DNA of 64,000 nt from Closterium sp. NIES-65 (Eukaryota > Streptophyta > Zygnematophyceae > Desmidiales > Closteriaceae), in assembly GCA_948144175.1 (NCBI GenBank), contig CANXME010000106.1:2294001-2358000 (forward strand), in the 5' to 3' direction. This document shows positions 32,110 to 44,447 of the stretch, one piece after another. The notes below the pieces were generated by a model. The model searched no databases and was not told the DNA's origin. It saw only the letters and a list, made by a program, of their open reading frames with translations. A program made the translations under genes and the position numbers. How positions within the stretch are numbered: the stretch's first letter is position 1; the number at the start of each line of letters is the position of its first letter.

Positions 32110-32370
32110 GTGGCCCCTTAGCGGCCTGCCCCATCACGGCCCCTTAGTGGCCCCTTCACGGCCCCTTTAGCGGCCCCTTCGCGGCCCCGTAACGGCCCCT
32201 TCGTGGCCCCTTCGCGAACCTCTAGCGGTCGTTCGCGGCCTTGTCTTAAGGCCCTTCGCGGCCCAAGGGCCGCAGGGTAGGCGGCGGGGCCCTAGCGAGA
32301 GGGGCGGCAGGGCCGTAGCGAGAGGGGCGGCGGGGCCGCAGCGAAGGGCGGCGGGGCTGCAAGGTAGGCG
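32110..32370 (+). repeat. GC-rich leader repeats of Copia-B3
   Basis: Units of ggccccttcgcggcccctta type, shared with the B4 leader (45219-45420), then ggcggcaggg-type units. They run directly into the Gly-rich part of Gag. Confidence 0.85.
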
Positions 32371-32373
32371 GCG

Positions 32374-35300
32374 GTGGTGGCCGAGGTGGAGGAGGCGGTG
32401 GTGGAGGAGGTGGAGCTGGTCAAGGTGGCGCGTCGCAGCGGAGCGGCTCCGGGGGTGGCCAGCGCCAGCAGCAGCAGCAGCAGCGTTCTCGGGACATCCC
32501 CCCCCCCTCAGCAGCTCCGTGAGTGGTACGCGCAACGTCAGCGTGGTGGGGGTTTTAGTCCGTGCACCTACGTCCTTCGCACCGACGACCGCGCGGGTGA
32601 GCAGTGTGGGGGTGCCCACCCCACCCAGCGCTACTTTGGCCGCCTGACGGACGCTTGGCGTCAGCAGTTCCCGGAGGCTACTGAGATCCCCCGCAAGGGA
32701 GAGCTGTCTAGGGCAGGTGTAGCTATCTATGATCTTGACTTTGATGCTATCCTTGCTGCCATGTATGCTATGACTATTAGTGATGAGGGTGACTGTTACC
32801 GCTGTTTCCCGCCGGACCCGTGCATTGAGACTGCTGCTCTCGGTACTGGTGAGGCTGCAGCTCTAGGTGCTGGTGAGGCTGCTGCTCTAGGTGCCAGTGC
32901 GTCTGCGTCCTCAGGTGCTGGTGAGTCTGCGCTCTCAGGTACCGCGTCGGCTTCGGCCTCCCTCACCTTCACACTTGACTCAGGGGCTTCTCGCTCCTTC
33001 TTTCGAGACCGCACCACACTCACGCCGCTTGGTCGGCCGGTTGCAGTCTCCCTGGCAGACCCCTCTGGGGGCCCTGTCCTCTCTCACTTCTCTACTGTCC
33101 TCCCGTGTCTGGCTGCCCCCTTTGGCACCTTGTCTGGTCTTTGCCTCCCCTTGTTCTCAACGAACTTGGTGAGTGGTGCTGACCTACAGGATGCGGGGGT
33201 TCACTAGTTTACTCCTGCGAGTGAGCGGGTGACTCACTGCTCGGACGCTCGCACAGGCCGGCACCTGGCCACGTTTACACGTCGGCTGGGGTCGAGCCTC
33301 TACACCCTGACCACTGAGTCTCCTCCTGTCCCTGCGTCTGGCCAGGTAGCTGCGTCGGATCAGGTGTTTGCTGCAGCGTCCAGGTCTTGTCTTGAGTCTG
33401 CCCCCTGCTCCTGTCGCCTCCTGTCTCACGAGACTCTACTGTGGCACCACCGTCTTGGTCACCCCTCCCTGCCTCGTCTCCGAGGCATGGCTTCCCGTGT
33501 CCTTGTCTCTGGTCTTCCCCGGTCCCTCCCTCCCCTTCCTCCGGGGCCTGGTCCTTCCAGCGTCCCCTGTGTCAAGGGGCGGCACCGGGCTGCCCCTCAC
33601 TCCTCTCAGTTTCCCCGGACAGAGGCCCCGCTGCAGACGCTTCACATGGACGTGTGGGGCCCGGCCCGCGTCCGTGGACAGGGTCACGAGCGCTACTTCC
33701 TGCTGGTGGTTGACGACTACTCGCGTTACACCACAGTCTTTCCCTTGCGCAGCAAGGGCGATGTCACTGAGGTGTTGATCGACTGGATCCGCGCAGCTCG
33801 TCTTCAGCTCAGGAGGAGCTTCGGCTCGGACTTTCTTGTTCTGCGTCTGCACTCTGACCTAGGCGGAGAGTTCTCCTCTGGCCTTCTGCGAGCCTTCTGT
33901 CGTGCACGAGGCATCCGCCAGACCTTCACGCTTCTGGACTCTCCACAGCAAAATGGGATTGCTGAGCGCCGCATTGGCATGGTCATGGACGTCGCTCGTA
34001 CGTCCATGATGCATGCGGCTGCCCCCCATTTTCTGTGGCCGTTTGCAGTTCAGTACGCGGCGCATCAGATCAACCTTCACCCCGAAGGTAGGCGATGCGT
34101 CTGCGTTCCGTATCTGGGGATCTCGGGCGTTTGTCTGCGACTTGTCTGCGGACAAGCTGTCCCCTTGTGCTGCTCCTTGTGTCTTCCTTGGGTTCCCCCC
34201 TGACGCGCTAGGGTGGCAGTTCTACCACCCCTCCTCTCGTCGTATTCTGTCCTCCCTGGACGTCAGTTTTGACGAGTCGGTCCCCTACTACCGTCTCTTC
34301 CCCTACCGCACTCCTTCCCTCCCCCCGCCTCCGCTCTTCCTTGTACCAGGTCCCCCCCCGGTAGACCCCCTCCCCCCTCAGGGTCCTGCCCCTTCAGGTG
34401 TGTCCCCGGTAGACGCACTCGACCCGGTCGAGGTTGCTGGTGACTCTGGTACTACTATGGGTGCCGACTCTAGGGGTGCTGCGCGAGTGGGTGCTGCGCC
34501 TTGGGGTGCTGAGCCTGGGGGTGCTGAGACTAGGGGTGCTGAGCCTAGGGGTCCTTCGCCGGGGGGTGCTATGCCCGGGGGTGCTACGTCAGGAGCTGCT
34601 GAGCCTGGGGGTGCCAAGTCTGGAGCTGCTGGGCCTGGGGGTGCGGAGCCAGCGGCCGCTGGACCTGCAGGTGTGACGTCAGGCAGTACTGGGCCAGGAG
34701 GTTCTCCGGGTGCTTCGTCTCGGCGGGAGCCACTCTCTCCACAGGAGCTACGCAAGTGGTTTGCCCGGCGCTGGAGCTGTACTGCTGGAGCTAGAGCTTC
34801 TTCGGCTGCTGAGGGTGCTGGTGCCGCTGGTCCCGGAGGTGCTCATCCTGGGAGTCCTGGAGCTGCTGGGCCTGCGAGTGCGACTGGAGCCGGAGCTGCA
34901 AAGGGTGTTGGCGCTGAGGCTGCTGCTGTCAGTCCTGGCGACAAACCTGCTGCGGGTGCTGCTGGTGCTCTTGGAGGTACTGGAGCTGGAGGTGCTGCTT
35001 GCGCTAGTGCTGCCGCTAGGGGTGCTGGTATTGTCCCTGTTTTGTCTGGAGTCGCCGCGCGGCCTCAGCCGTACTTTGTTCCGCTCCTTCAGTAGGTTCT
35101 TGGTCTTCCTCCTCCCTTAGAGTGTCCACCACAGGTCCCGTCGCAGTCACAGTTACCGCCGACCTCCCCACTGCCTGCTCCGTCCCCGTACACTGGTCCT
35201 ACTGGAGGTCTTGCTGAGCGTCGTGAGCCTACGTCTCGTCCTGCGTCGCCTGTTTGTACTGCTCGCACTAGTGGTCGCGGTTCGCGTCAGCGTCCTCCTC

Positions 35301-37304
35301 CTGTCCTTGGCATGCACCGGATGTCTCTGCGTCCGTCGACTGCTCCTCTGCTTGCCCCTTTGCCTTCTCCTCCAGAGTCCTCTCTTTCTGCACTTGCCGA
35401 CCCGGAGTCGGACTCTCTTCGTGCTGCTAGTCCTACTGTCACGGGTCTCCTTGCTACTGTCATCACTGACCCCTCCTTTGAGTCCACTGCTGCGTCTGCT
35501 CTTGTTGCTGAGCTCGTCAACATTGCTGCTCGCTGTCGTCTAGACTACGCTGCTAGTCTTGTTGCTGAGACTGCGTCTGTCTGCCCTCCGTCCGTTGGGG
35601 GTGAGTGTGCTCTTGGCACGGACGTCCTTGAGGACAGGCAGGAGGAGTTCCAGTGTCTGGCTGCTGCTTCACCTCATCTCGTGTCCGTACTGCTTACCCC
35701 TGAGGGAGACCCGGATGCACTTGACATCCCGACTCCGCGCTCTTACGCGGAGGCGATAGAGGGTCCCTACTCCTCTCAGTGGCAGGCAGCTATGGATGCA
35801 GAGATGGCTCCCTGGAAGTCCACAGGCACCTACGTTGACGCTGTTCCCCCTCCTGGGGCGAACATAGTCAGTGGCATGTGGATCTTCAGGGTGAAGCGGC
35901 CACCGGGTTCTCCGCCTGTCTTCAAGGCGCGTTACGTGACTCGTGGCTTCAGGCAGCGGCAGGGAGTTGACTACTTTCAGACCTTCTCCCCCACCCTGAA
36001 GATGACCACTCTTCGGGTACTGCTGCACGTTGCTGCTCACCGTGACTACGAGCTACACTCTCTCGACTTCAGCACTGCTTTCTTGCAGGGTAGCCTGCAC
36101 GAGGAGATCTGGCTGCGCCGTCCACCTGGCTTCTCTGGGACTTTTCCTCCTGGCAACCAGTGGAGCCTCCGACGGCCAGTCTACGGTCTCCGCCAGGCAC
36201 CGCGTGAGTGGCACAACACAGAGAGGACTATGCTTGCGGCTCTTGGGTTTGCTCCCTCTAGTGCCGACCCGTCGCTGTTTCTACGCACCGACACCTCTTT
36301 GCCGCCGTTCTACATCCTTGTGTACGTCGACCACTTGGTCATTGCCACTGCTGACACTGCTGGACTCGCCCACGTGAAGTCCAGCTGCAGAAGAGACACA
36401 CGTGCACAGACCTGGGTGAACTGCGCAGCTACCTTGGCTTGCAGATCACCCGGGACAGAGCACGCTGCACCATTACCCTGACTCAGTCACACATGGTGCA
36501 GCAGGTCCTTCAGCACTACAGCTTCACGTACTCCTCGCCTCAGGCCACTCCTCTGCCTACTTGCCACTTGCTCTCAGCTTTGCCTTCGGATGAGTCCGTA
36601 GAGTCAAGTGGCCCGTACCCAGAGCTTGTTGGCTGCCTCATGTACCTGATGACCTGCACACGACCTGACCTTGCATACCCTCTTAGCATTCTTGCACGCT
36701 ATGTTACTCCTGGGAGACACCGACCAGGGCACATGGCTGCAGCGAAGAGGGTGTTGCGCTACTTGTGCAATACGTCGGGCATGGGGCTAGTGCTTGGAGG
36801 GCAGAGTCTAGTGGTCCTCACTAGGCACGCAGACGCTTCTTGGGCTGACGACCAGGCTACGCAGCGGTCGTCACAGGGTTACACCTTCAGCCTTGGTTCC
36901 GGCTCTGTTTCGTGGCGGGCTACTCGCTCGTCTTCTGTTCTCGGCTCCAGTTGTGAGGCTGAGATCTACGCCGGAGACATGGCTGCTCAGGAGCTTCGCT
37001 GGCTCACCTACCTTCTGACTGGCCTCGGACAGCCGCCTCGTTCTCCTCTAGTGCTGTACGTAGACAACAAGGCCATGCTGGCTTTGTGTCGCGAGCAGCG
37101 CCTAGAGCACAGAACGAAGCACATTGCTCTTCGCTACTTTCTTGCTCGTTGCTGCAGCAGCGTGGTCAGTTGCGACTTGCGTACGTGGCCTCTAAGGCCA
37201 ACACTGCTGATATCTTCACTAAGGCACTTGCGCCTTGTGATCATCAGCGCTTCTGTACTCAGCTTGGTCTTGTGCCTACCTTGCCTCACTTGCTCACTTC
37301 TTGA
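32374..37304 (+). pseudogene. Copia-B3 partial Gag and Pol coding region (fossil)
   Basis: Domains: Gly-rich end of Gag, Cys/His module CTYVLRTDDRAGEQCGGAH near 32560-32620, protease FTLDSGASRSFF near 32968, integrase with LLVVDDYSRYTTVF near 33698, the QQNGIAERRIGMVMDVARTS motif near 33945-34005, Ala/Gly hinge with 15-bp repeats (34480-34660), reverse transcriptase with KARYVTRGF near 35920 and LDFSTAFLQG near 36062, RNase H with CEAEIYAGDMAAQELRWLTY near 36955 and ADIFTKALAP near 37207. About four interruptions; RT and RNase H are the best preserved parts. Confidence 0.9.
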
Positions 37305-37517
37305 CCTTTCTTGTACTGTCACATATATATATACTCCTGCTCTTGATTGTTTAGCCTTTATATATATATCCGCTCGTGCATGTGAACTGGCCTTGTGGCC
37401 TTGAACTTGTGCTCGGACTGTGTGGTGACTTTGTGATCCACCCTGAGCTTGCTTTGCTTTGCTTTGCTTGACTGGTCTTGTAACCCCTTGTACTCCCCCA
37501 CTTTGCCTATGGGGGTG

Positions 37518-37606
37518 TGTCAGATTTATATGACATAGCTATTGTAGGCTATTGTGGGGTAGCATATATGGGGTACAGCTTCCTAGGGTTTGTATTTGTA
37601 CCCAAC
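37518..37606 (+). repeat. Partial 3' LTR of Copia-B3
   Basis: Starts TGTCAGATTT right after the polypurine tract ctttgcctatgggggtg and carries the family blocks (aggctattgtggggta, gtttgtatttgtacccaac). It is cut short near 37606, where element E LTR sequence begins. Confidence 0.85.
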
Positions 37607-37610
37607 TTCC

Positions 37611-38094
37611 ACTTGGGACATGACTATAAAGGAATCTTTTGTTGGGTGGTTAGGAAGGCAACTTTGACTTTTCGATTGGGGTGGCTAGAAGTTTCTTGCA
37701 TGGGTTGCAAATGTTGCAACACCTAGGCAAAATCCAGCTAGATTGGATTTTGCATGTGACACCTCAAGGACCTCATGATGAGGGTTGCATCCTTGCTGCT
37801 GGGAAGGTTCCTACCATCCTTCCCTAGCTCTTGGAGAACCTCTTCTCTCTCATGGTTCTCTTGGAGTCCCCAACTCCAACTTTTTATGCCCTAATGTTTG
37901 TACTTCCTCCACCATTCTAGTCATGCGGCTGCTGGACGTTTTCATATGGTTCTCACTCTCTAGACCATCTTAATGACTGATTCAACTTGGAGATGATAGA
38001 TACGCCTAAGGCGCAATTTCCTACTGAGCGGATTTGCGTTGAGTTGAGTAATGAGTTCGTCGTAAGCTCTCAAAGTGACGGATCCTGAACAACA
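37611..38094 (+). repeat. Partial 5' LTR of element E
   Basis: Matches the last ~485 bp of the 3' LTR (44734-45218) almost throughout, from acttgggacatgac to ctgaacaaca, by eye about 95% identical. The primer site follows two bases later. Confidence 0.93.
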
Positions 38095-41000
38095 AGTGGT
38101 ATCAGAGCGGGTAGTCCACTTTGAGACGACAAATCGTCGTCAATTCTCAATCAATGTTGTCAAATGAGACCATTTTCTAGTAGCCCTGCTTGAGAACGTT
38201 TGATTGGTGGTCGAACCGCGTTCTAGTTCGAAGTATCGAGTCCGCGACGGCGATTTTTGTAGAATTGAAGTTTCTGGCAGAATTCTCTCCAAACGATTTC
38301 TCAAGTTTCCACCGTTCATAAGGCCTCAATATGGTTGGTACGAACTCCGGAGGTGCTAGTGGCAAGATGGATAGAAGTAGAGAGGCTGGAAAACAGGGGG
38401 GAGTTGCTGGTGGAGGAGTGGGGACTCACCAACCAGCCAACCCTATGCTACCTACTTCTTCTACACCATCTCCTACTACCGTGGATCCTGTGAAAGCTTT
38501 CTCTATTGAAAAATTCATGGGGTAGGACGACGAGCAGTGGATTTTCCGCATGAGGCTGATGTAGACCCAATAAAAGCTATTGGATTTGGTGGAGGGGAAG
38601 GAGAAGATGCTGGAGGCCGCGGAGCTGAAAGGAGCGTGGATGAAGCGATCGTTCGACGCGTACGTGCTCATGGTGCAAGTGGTTGGCCGACGACAACTTG
38701 ACCATATCAAGGACCTCTTGGGTGATCCAGAGTGTGGCCCCAAGGCTTGGAGGAAGCTTCTGGATGTGCACTCACCGACACATGCTACCGGCATCGTGCT
38801 ACTCGCGCGGCGGCTGCGCGACATCAGGTTCGTTTATGGAGAGCCGATGCAACCGGTGTTGGATGAGATGCGCGACATCTTCACGAAGCTCCAAGGAGGC
38901 GGTGTGGTGTAGCCGGAGCTTATGCAATACGTGGAGATCGTGATACGGCTGGCGGAGTCATGGTCTGTCCTAGCGATCAACCTCACCTCCCAACAACCCC
39001 AATGGAGCGTGGATTACATTCGCGCGCGCATTCTAGAGGAGGACCTGCGGCGGCGGAGTGTGGAGCGCACGGAGGAGGGGGCTGGCTATGGAGTTGGAGG
39101 TGGAAAAAGTGGCTTCAAGAAGAAGTGGAAGGGCAAAAACAAGGATAACCCTAAGGAGGATGGCGGCGGGGGTCAAGGGGAGGTGTGCTTCTACTGCAAG
39201 AAGCGCGGACATCGTTGGCGGAAGTGCTACCAATGACCCAAGGATTGGACCCCGCCTTCATCAAGCAACCAGCGTGGTGGCACGAGGAGTGGGGGAGTCA
39301 TGGGAGCTAGTGGAGAGGAGAAGGAGGAGGAGAAAGGCGGCAAATCTGAGGAGCGGAAGGCCGGGTTCTTCTTCGTGAACGAAGGCGCAACCGGCCACGC
39401 TATGGCTGCCAAGGTTCTCCTACACCCCCTCACCCATTGGGTGATTGACTCCGGGAGCTCTTGGCACATGACTCCTCGTGCGGACCTACTTGATGAGATT
39501 CAGCCCACACCGATCTCTACAATCACATCCGCGACGGTCGCCAAGACCAAGGTCATGGGCATGGGATGCGCCAAGTTCATGGGAGCAGATGGAGAGCTCG
39601 TGGGGCTGAACAACGTGCTGTGGGTGCCGGACTTGTGCGCGAACCTGATTTCTACCGGCCGGTTGGGAGATGCGAGTGTGAATACCGAGACGATTGGCTC
39701 GGAGCGCTATCGTGCCTACAACGATGAGCGCCTCATTTGGGACCTGCAGTGTTCGGGAGATGTCCACAAGCGGATGTGGCAGATCCCGGTCCTCCCTTGG
39801 CGGAAATCGGGCAAGACGGCAGCGGCAGCATCTATGGAGGAGAGTGTCACCGAGGAGGAGCAACAAGGTGTGCAAGGAGAGGAGCTGATTGGAGGAAGCG
39901 CGGCTGTGAAGGCGTCGGCTACCTCGAGCCAAGCGGATTGGGAGACTTGGCATCGGCGGCTCGCAAAGTGGCTGTTTCTACATTGCAGGTGATGCACAAA
40001 GAGAAGTGCGTGCATGGACTGCAACTGCAAGGAGATGGCACTCACTATGGCAGCTGCGAGGCGTGCATGCAAAACAAGTTTGCGCGGTTCCCGTTCCTAC
40101 GAGCGGAGGGATCAGCAAAGGCACCATTGGAGGTGGTGCACATGGACCTGGTGGGTCCTATGAGGACTGAGGGGACTGGGGGAGTGCTGTACTTCCTTAC
40201 CATGGTGGACGAATGGAGCCGTTCCACGTGGACACATCCCTTGTCCAAGAATGCGATGCTGCAGCGGCGATCAAGGAGGATTGGTTGCCGATGGTGGAGC
40301 GGCAAGCGATGCGGCTGGTGAAGGTGCTCAGGAGCGACTGAGGTGGAGAGTTCCTTGGAGCGGAATTCACCAAGTTCCTCAAGAGAAATGGCATCCGACA
40401 TCAGCTGACCTGCCCTGGAACACCGCAGCAGAACGGCATTGCTGAGCGTGCCAACCGGACTATTGGCGAGGTGGCTAAGACCTTGTTGGGGGCTGCTGGG
40501 ATGCCCTACAAGTTCTGGCCTGAAGCTGTCCGCCATGTCATTGCGGTCAAGAACAGGGTCTTGATGCATGATGGCGACAAGCATTGGGTGCCGTACAAGC
40601 GTTGGCTTGGGAAGAAGCCATCTATTGACATGCTGCGTGTGTGGGGCTGCATGGGGCTTGTGATGGTGCCTAAGGAGCAGAGGCACAAGCTGGAAGTTGC
40701 TGCTGTGTGGGCTGTCCATCTTGGGATGGCTCCTGACTCGAAGGGGTGGCTGATGTGGGGCCCCAAGAGCAAGAAGTCGCTGGTCAGCCGTGACGTCAAG
40801 TTTGTGGAGGACGTCATGTACAAGGAATGGCAGCAGCAGCAGCAGCAGCAGGTGCAGATTGGCTTGCATCTGCAGGAGATTGAGCGGTCTGCAGAGGAGG
40901 AGGTTCAGCTGCACCTTGAGGATCTCCCTAGGTCAGAGCTGACCAGTGACCACAGTGGCGGTGGTGAGCAGCAAGGCGCTGGTCCTGCTGCGGAGGAGGG

Positions 41001-42613
41001 GTTGGAGGATGAGTTGGCACGTGTGGACTCACCATCTCAGCCCGAGCCTGCTGCAAACACCAAGGTCACCAAGAGGAGTGTGCAGAGAGGAGCTTCACCA
41101 CATGGGCAGCAGATTGCAACCCGCTAGAAAAGAGTGGCAGCAGCACCCTCAAGGCTGAAGTATAGCCGTTTGGGAGGACCCAAGCAAGGTGCCATGGCGG
41201 TTCAGGCAAATGAGGGAGAGGATGAGGAGATGGCCTTCTGTTTCTTCACACCCTTGCCTGGAGAACCAGCCACAGTGGAGGAGGCACTGAGTGGACCCCA
41301 AAAGGAGGAGTGGAAGGCTCCCATGGATGCGGAGTTCAACAGTCTCATTGAGAATGGGACTTGGGAGCTTGTTGAGTTACCCGAGGGGCAACGGCCGATC
41401 AGCAGCAAGTGGGTCTTCAAAGTGAAGAGTGGTGCTGATGGTGCATTGGAGCGGTTCAAGAGCCTCTTGGTCACCAAGGGATTTCAGCATAAGGAGAAGG
41501 TCGACTTCGGGGAGATCTTTGCTCCCGTTGCTAAGCCAGTGATGTTGAGGACTATGATGGCTGGCGCAGCTGTGAAGGGATGGCACGTGAAGCAGATGGA
41601 TATCACCACTGCGTTCCTCAATGGAATATTGCTGGAGGATATCTACATGGCGCAGCCCGACGGCTATGAGGATGGGACCAGGCGGGTGTGCAAGCTTAAG
41701 AAGGCCATCTATGGCCTTAAGCAAGCGCCCAGGTGTTGGTATGAGAAGCTGGAGGAGGTGCTGCTGGGTGGAGGCTTCAAGACGTCCCAGGCGGATCACA
41801 GCTTGTTTCTGCTTGGAGAGGGGGAGCAGCTGCTTTTGCTGCTGGTGTATGTCGATGACATACTCCTGTTCTCACCCTCCATGGAGCAGATTGAGAGGAC
41901 ACAGAAGCTGCTGATGGACAAATTCAAGTGCAAGGTACTGGGGGATGTCCACCACTACTTGGGGCTGCAGATTGAGAGGGATGTTGAGAGGAGGTGGCTG
42001 AAGGTGCATCAGTCACACTACATCTCTGGTGTCATGGAGCGGTATGGTGTGACTGGGGGTCGCACTGTGATGACACCGTTCCCTGCGGGCTTCAAATTGA
42101 AGAAGGCAGCTGAGGAGGATGATGTGCTTGAGGATGAGCAGCAGAATGAGTACCAGTCACTCATTGGGAGTGTGATGTATGCAGCTGTGCATACGCGACC
42201 TGATGCTTCGTTCGGAGTGGGGCAGCTGGCCAGAGTTGTGCAACGGCCCACTGAGGAGCAGTTGGAGGTGGCAAAGCGCTTGGTGCGCTACCTTGGATCA
42301 ACGGCATCTGCTGGTGTTCAGTTTTCAGCTGGCGGCCAGCTGAAATAGATTGGAGCAGATGGGGTCACGCCTGGTACCTTGAAGCTGTCGTGCTTCACCG
42401 ACGCCACATGGGCCTCAGAGGATGAGGATCAGTCATCAGTTGGCGGCTTTGAGTGCATGGTCGGAGGTGGACCAGTGAGCTGGAGGTCCAAGAAGCAGAG
42501 TGAGATTGCTCAGTCTTCCGGAGAGGTAGAGTACATGGCGCATCAAGGAGATCGTGCTCCTAAGGAAGTTGCTGGAGGACATGGGAGCTGAACAGGAGGG
42601 ACCTACACCACTT

Positions 42614-42788
42614 TGTGAGAATAGTAAGCATAGTAAGGAGCCATATCAAGGGTTAGCTAGCTAGGCAAGAGAGAAACGAAGAAAGGAGGGATTTCACTAG
42701 CAGCAGTTGGGATACATGTAGCAAACCCTAACAGGGTTGTACTCGCTATAGAGCACCCCACTACAGGCTAGATAATAACATTCTGACA
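42614..42788 (-). repeat. 3' LTR of element F
   Basis: 175 bp, TG...CA ended on either strand (plus strand TGTGAGA...TTCTGACA). Same length as its partner. Confidence 0.93.
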
Positions 42789-42954
42789 CACTCCCATAGC
42801 CAAAGTGGGGTGTCATCAGCAGAGCACGCAGTCATAGAGCAGGTTCAAAAATGCAAGCAAAGCTAGAGGCTATCACAGAGGGCAAGTGAGGAGGAGGAAA
42901 TGTGGAAGGAGAGAAGATGGGAGGCAACGACTGAAGCTGCAGAGGCACGGGCAC

Positions 42955-43105
42955 TGGAGCGGCTAACTCAGTGGCTACCGAAGCAAGGGCGACGGACTAC
43001 TGGAGTGACTGGCTCCGCGGCTATAGACGAGCGGCAGGAGCAACGGACCCACTGGCGACTGGTGCAACAGGCTCACTGGCTACCGAAGCAAGGGCGACGG
43101 ACTAC
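42955..43105. repeat. Direct repeats in element F
   Basis: ctaccgaagcaagggcgacg followed by gactac occurs twice (near 42976 and 43079), with intervening cggcaggagcaacggaccca-type copies. Internal duplication; no gene. Confidence 0.7.
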
Positions 43106-43424
43106 AAGCGCTGCAGGCGACACGACAGCTACCTCCATACAACCTCCTCCAACTGACCCACACCCTTGACACACACCCTCTGCTGAACCCCTAACTCCAC
43201 TCCCACGTCACCCCCCTAGCACCACTCCTTCGGCTCCCACACACCCATCCCCCTGAGCGGCAGCTACAGCAGCGGGAGACGGAGGAGGAGGAGCAAGGGA
43301 CGGCGCACACAACCGGCACCCTTACAACCGTCCCCCCCACACTCCCCACCCCCAAACCCTAAAGCGGGTGGCACAGGGTAGGAGCGCGGGGGACGGCGAG
43401 GAGGACGGCGCGCGGCCCTCAGGG

Positions 43425-43745
43425 CGCCACCACGGGGCAGCGAGGGGCCGCGCGCGGCTCCCCAGGGCGCTGCGAAGTGAAGGGCGGGGGGCCGCGCGTG
43501 CTCCCCAAGGCGCCACCACGGGGCAGCAAGGGGCCGCGCGCGGCTCCATGGGTGGCGCGCGGCCCCCAGGGCGCCACCACGGGGCAGCGAGGGACCGCGC
43601 GCGGCTCCCCAAGGCGCCGCGAGGTGAAGGGTGGGGGCCGCACGTGCTCCCCAGGGCGCCGCGACGAGCAGGGCGGGGGCTGCGCGTGCTCCCCAGGGCG
43701 CCGCGACGAGCAAGGCGGGGGGGCGCGCGCGGGTCTCCAAGGTAG
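43425..43745. repeat. GC-rich tandem repeats in element F
   Basis: Copies of ccccagggcgccaccacggg, then gcagcgaggggccgcgcgcg, then gct-type and ccccagggcgccgcgacgag-type units. Open in several frames on both strands because of composition. Comparable to the GC-rich leader repeats of Copia-B. Confidence 0.85.
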
Positions 43746-43940
43746 GAAACCGCCGCGCGCCTCGGGGCGCACGGCGGGCAAAAAACCGCCGCGCACCCGA
43801 GCGCACGGCGGTCAGAAAACCCTAAACCCTAAACCCGGCAGGAAGAAGGAGTCGTACGCCACCGGGCGTGCAACAGACAGAGTAGCATCGGAAGTAGTTA
43901 GGTGGGCCCACAGGCCAGGAGCGTAGATGCTCTGATAGCA

Positions 43941-44115
43941 TGTGAGAGTAGTAAGCATAGTGAGGAGCCATAGCTAGGGTTAGCTAGCTAGGCAAGAGAG
44001 AAATGAAGAAAGGAGGGATTTCACTAGCAGTAGTTGGGATACATATAGCAAACCCTAACAGGGTTGTACTCGCTATAGAGCACCCCACTACAGGCTAGAT
44101 AATAACATTCTGACA
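43941..44115 (-). repeat. 5' LTR of element F
   Basis: 175 bp, same termini as the partner; followed on the element side by the tRNA primer-like site (plus strand gatgctctgatagca, 43926-43940). Confidence 0.93.
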
Positions 44116-44447
44116 CACTTTTCTCCGACAGCTAGGCTGCTATTGGCATGGCCAATAATCCTATCCTAAATGGGCTGTACAAGCACATGAAGATTAAGTG
44201 GCACTGGGTGAGGCAGATGGTGAAGGAGGGAGCTGTTGAGCTTCACCATGTGAAGGCTAGCAAGCAGGCGGCAGATTTTCTCACCAAGAGACTTCCCGAG
44301 AGCGCACATTGGAAGTGTGCTAAGATGTGTGGCATGGCATTGCACTAGTGTGGGCAGCAGTATCATGAGTGCATGTGTCATTGTGTGCATGAGAGTTTGC
44401 GTTTGTGTGAGTGTGTGTGCATGCAGTCGTTAGTCTGAGGGGGAGCT

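Larger units (their letters stand above)
32028..37606 (+). mobile_element. Copia-B3, truncated at both ends
   Basis: Begins within the leader (gggcccacc then an 18-A run at about 32053-32070, then ggccccttcgcgg repeats), with no 5' LTR. The N-terminal half of Gag is missing. Protease to RNase H are present, followed by the polypurine tract cctatgggggtg and a partial 3' LTR (37518-37606) that is cut by element E sequence. A few breaks. Confidence 0.88.
42614..44115 (-). mobile_element. Element F, non-autonomous LTR element nested in E
   Basis: 1502 bp bounded by 175-bp LTRs (42614-42788 and 43941-44115, about 96% identical by eye) and by a 5-bp target duplication CACTT (42609-42613 and 44116-44120). 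On the minus strand the primer site is TGCTATCAGAGCATC (beside 43940) and the polypurine side reads ctttggctatgggagtg, nearly the Copia-B tract. LTR blocks (tgtagtggggt, gagtacaaccc, tagggtttgctatatgta) match Copia-B LTRs. There is no pol; the inside is GC-rich repeats. It looks whole as a non-autonomous element and probably used Copia-B proteins. Confidence 0.92.
38331..44348 (+). pseudogene. Element E Gag-Pol coding region (fossil, split by element F)
   Basis: Gag capsid (about 38505-39020), zinc knuckle CFYCKKRGHRWRKC near 39187-39230, protease WVIDSGSSWHMTP near 39438-39478, integrase with VHMDLVGPM near 40136 and QQNGIAERANRTIGE near 40425-40470, reverse transcriptase with WKAPMDAEFNSLIENGTWEL near 41310, YGLKQAPRCWYEKL near 41707 and LLVYVDDILLF near 41840, RNase H starting near 42385 (FTDATWASEDED). 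The RNase H end (MKIKWHWVRQ ... FLTKRLPES) lies beyond F at about 44186-44310. About five breaks plus the insertion. Confidence 0.92.

Noticed and set aside
43264-43926. Protein-coding gene inside element F
   Set aside because: Several overlapping open frames on both strands come from GC-rich repeats; no domain and no start context.
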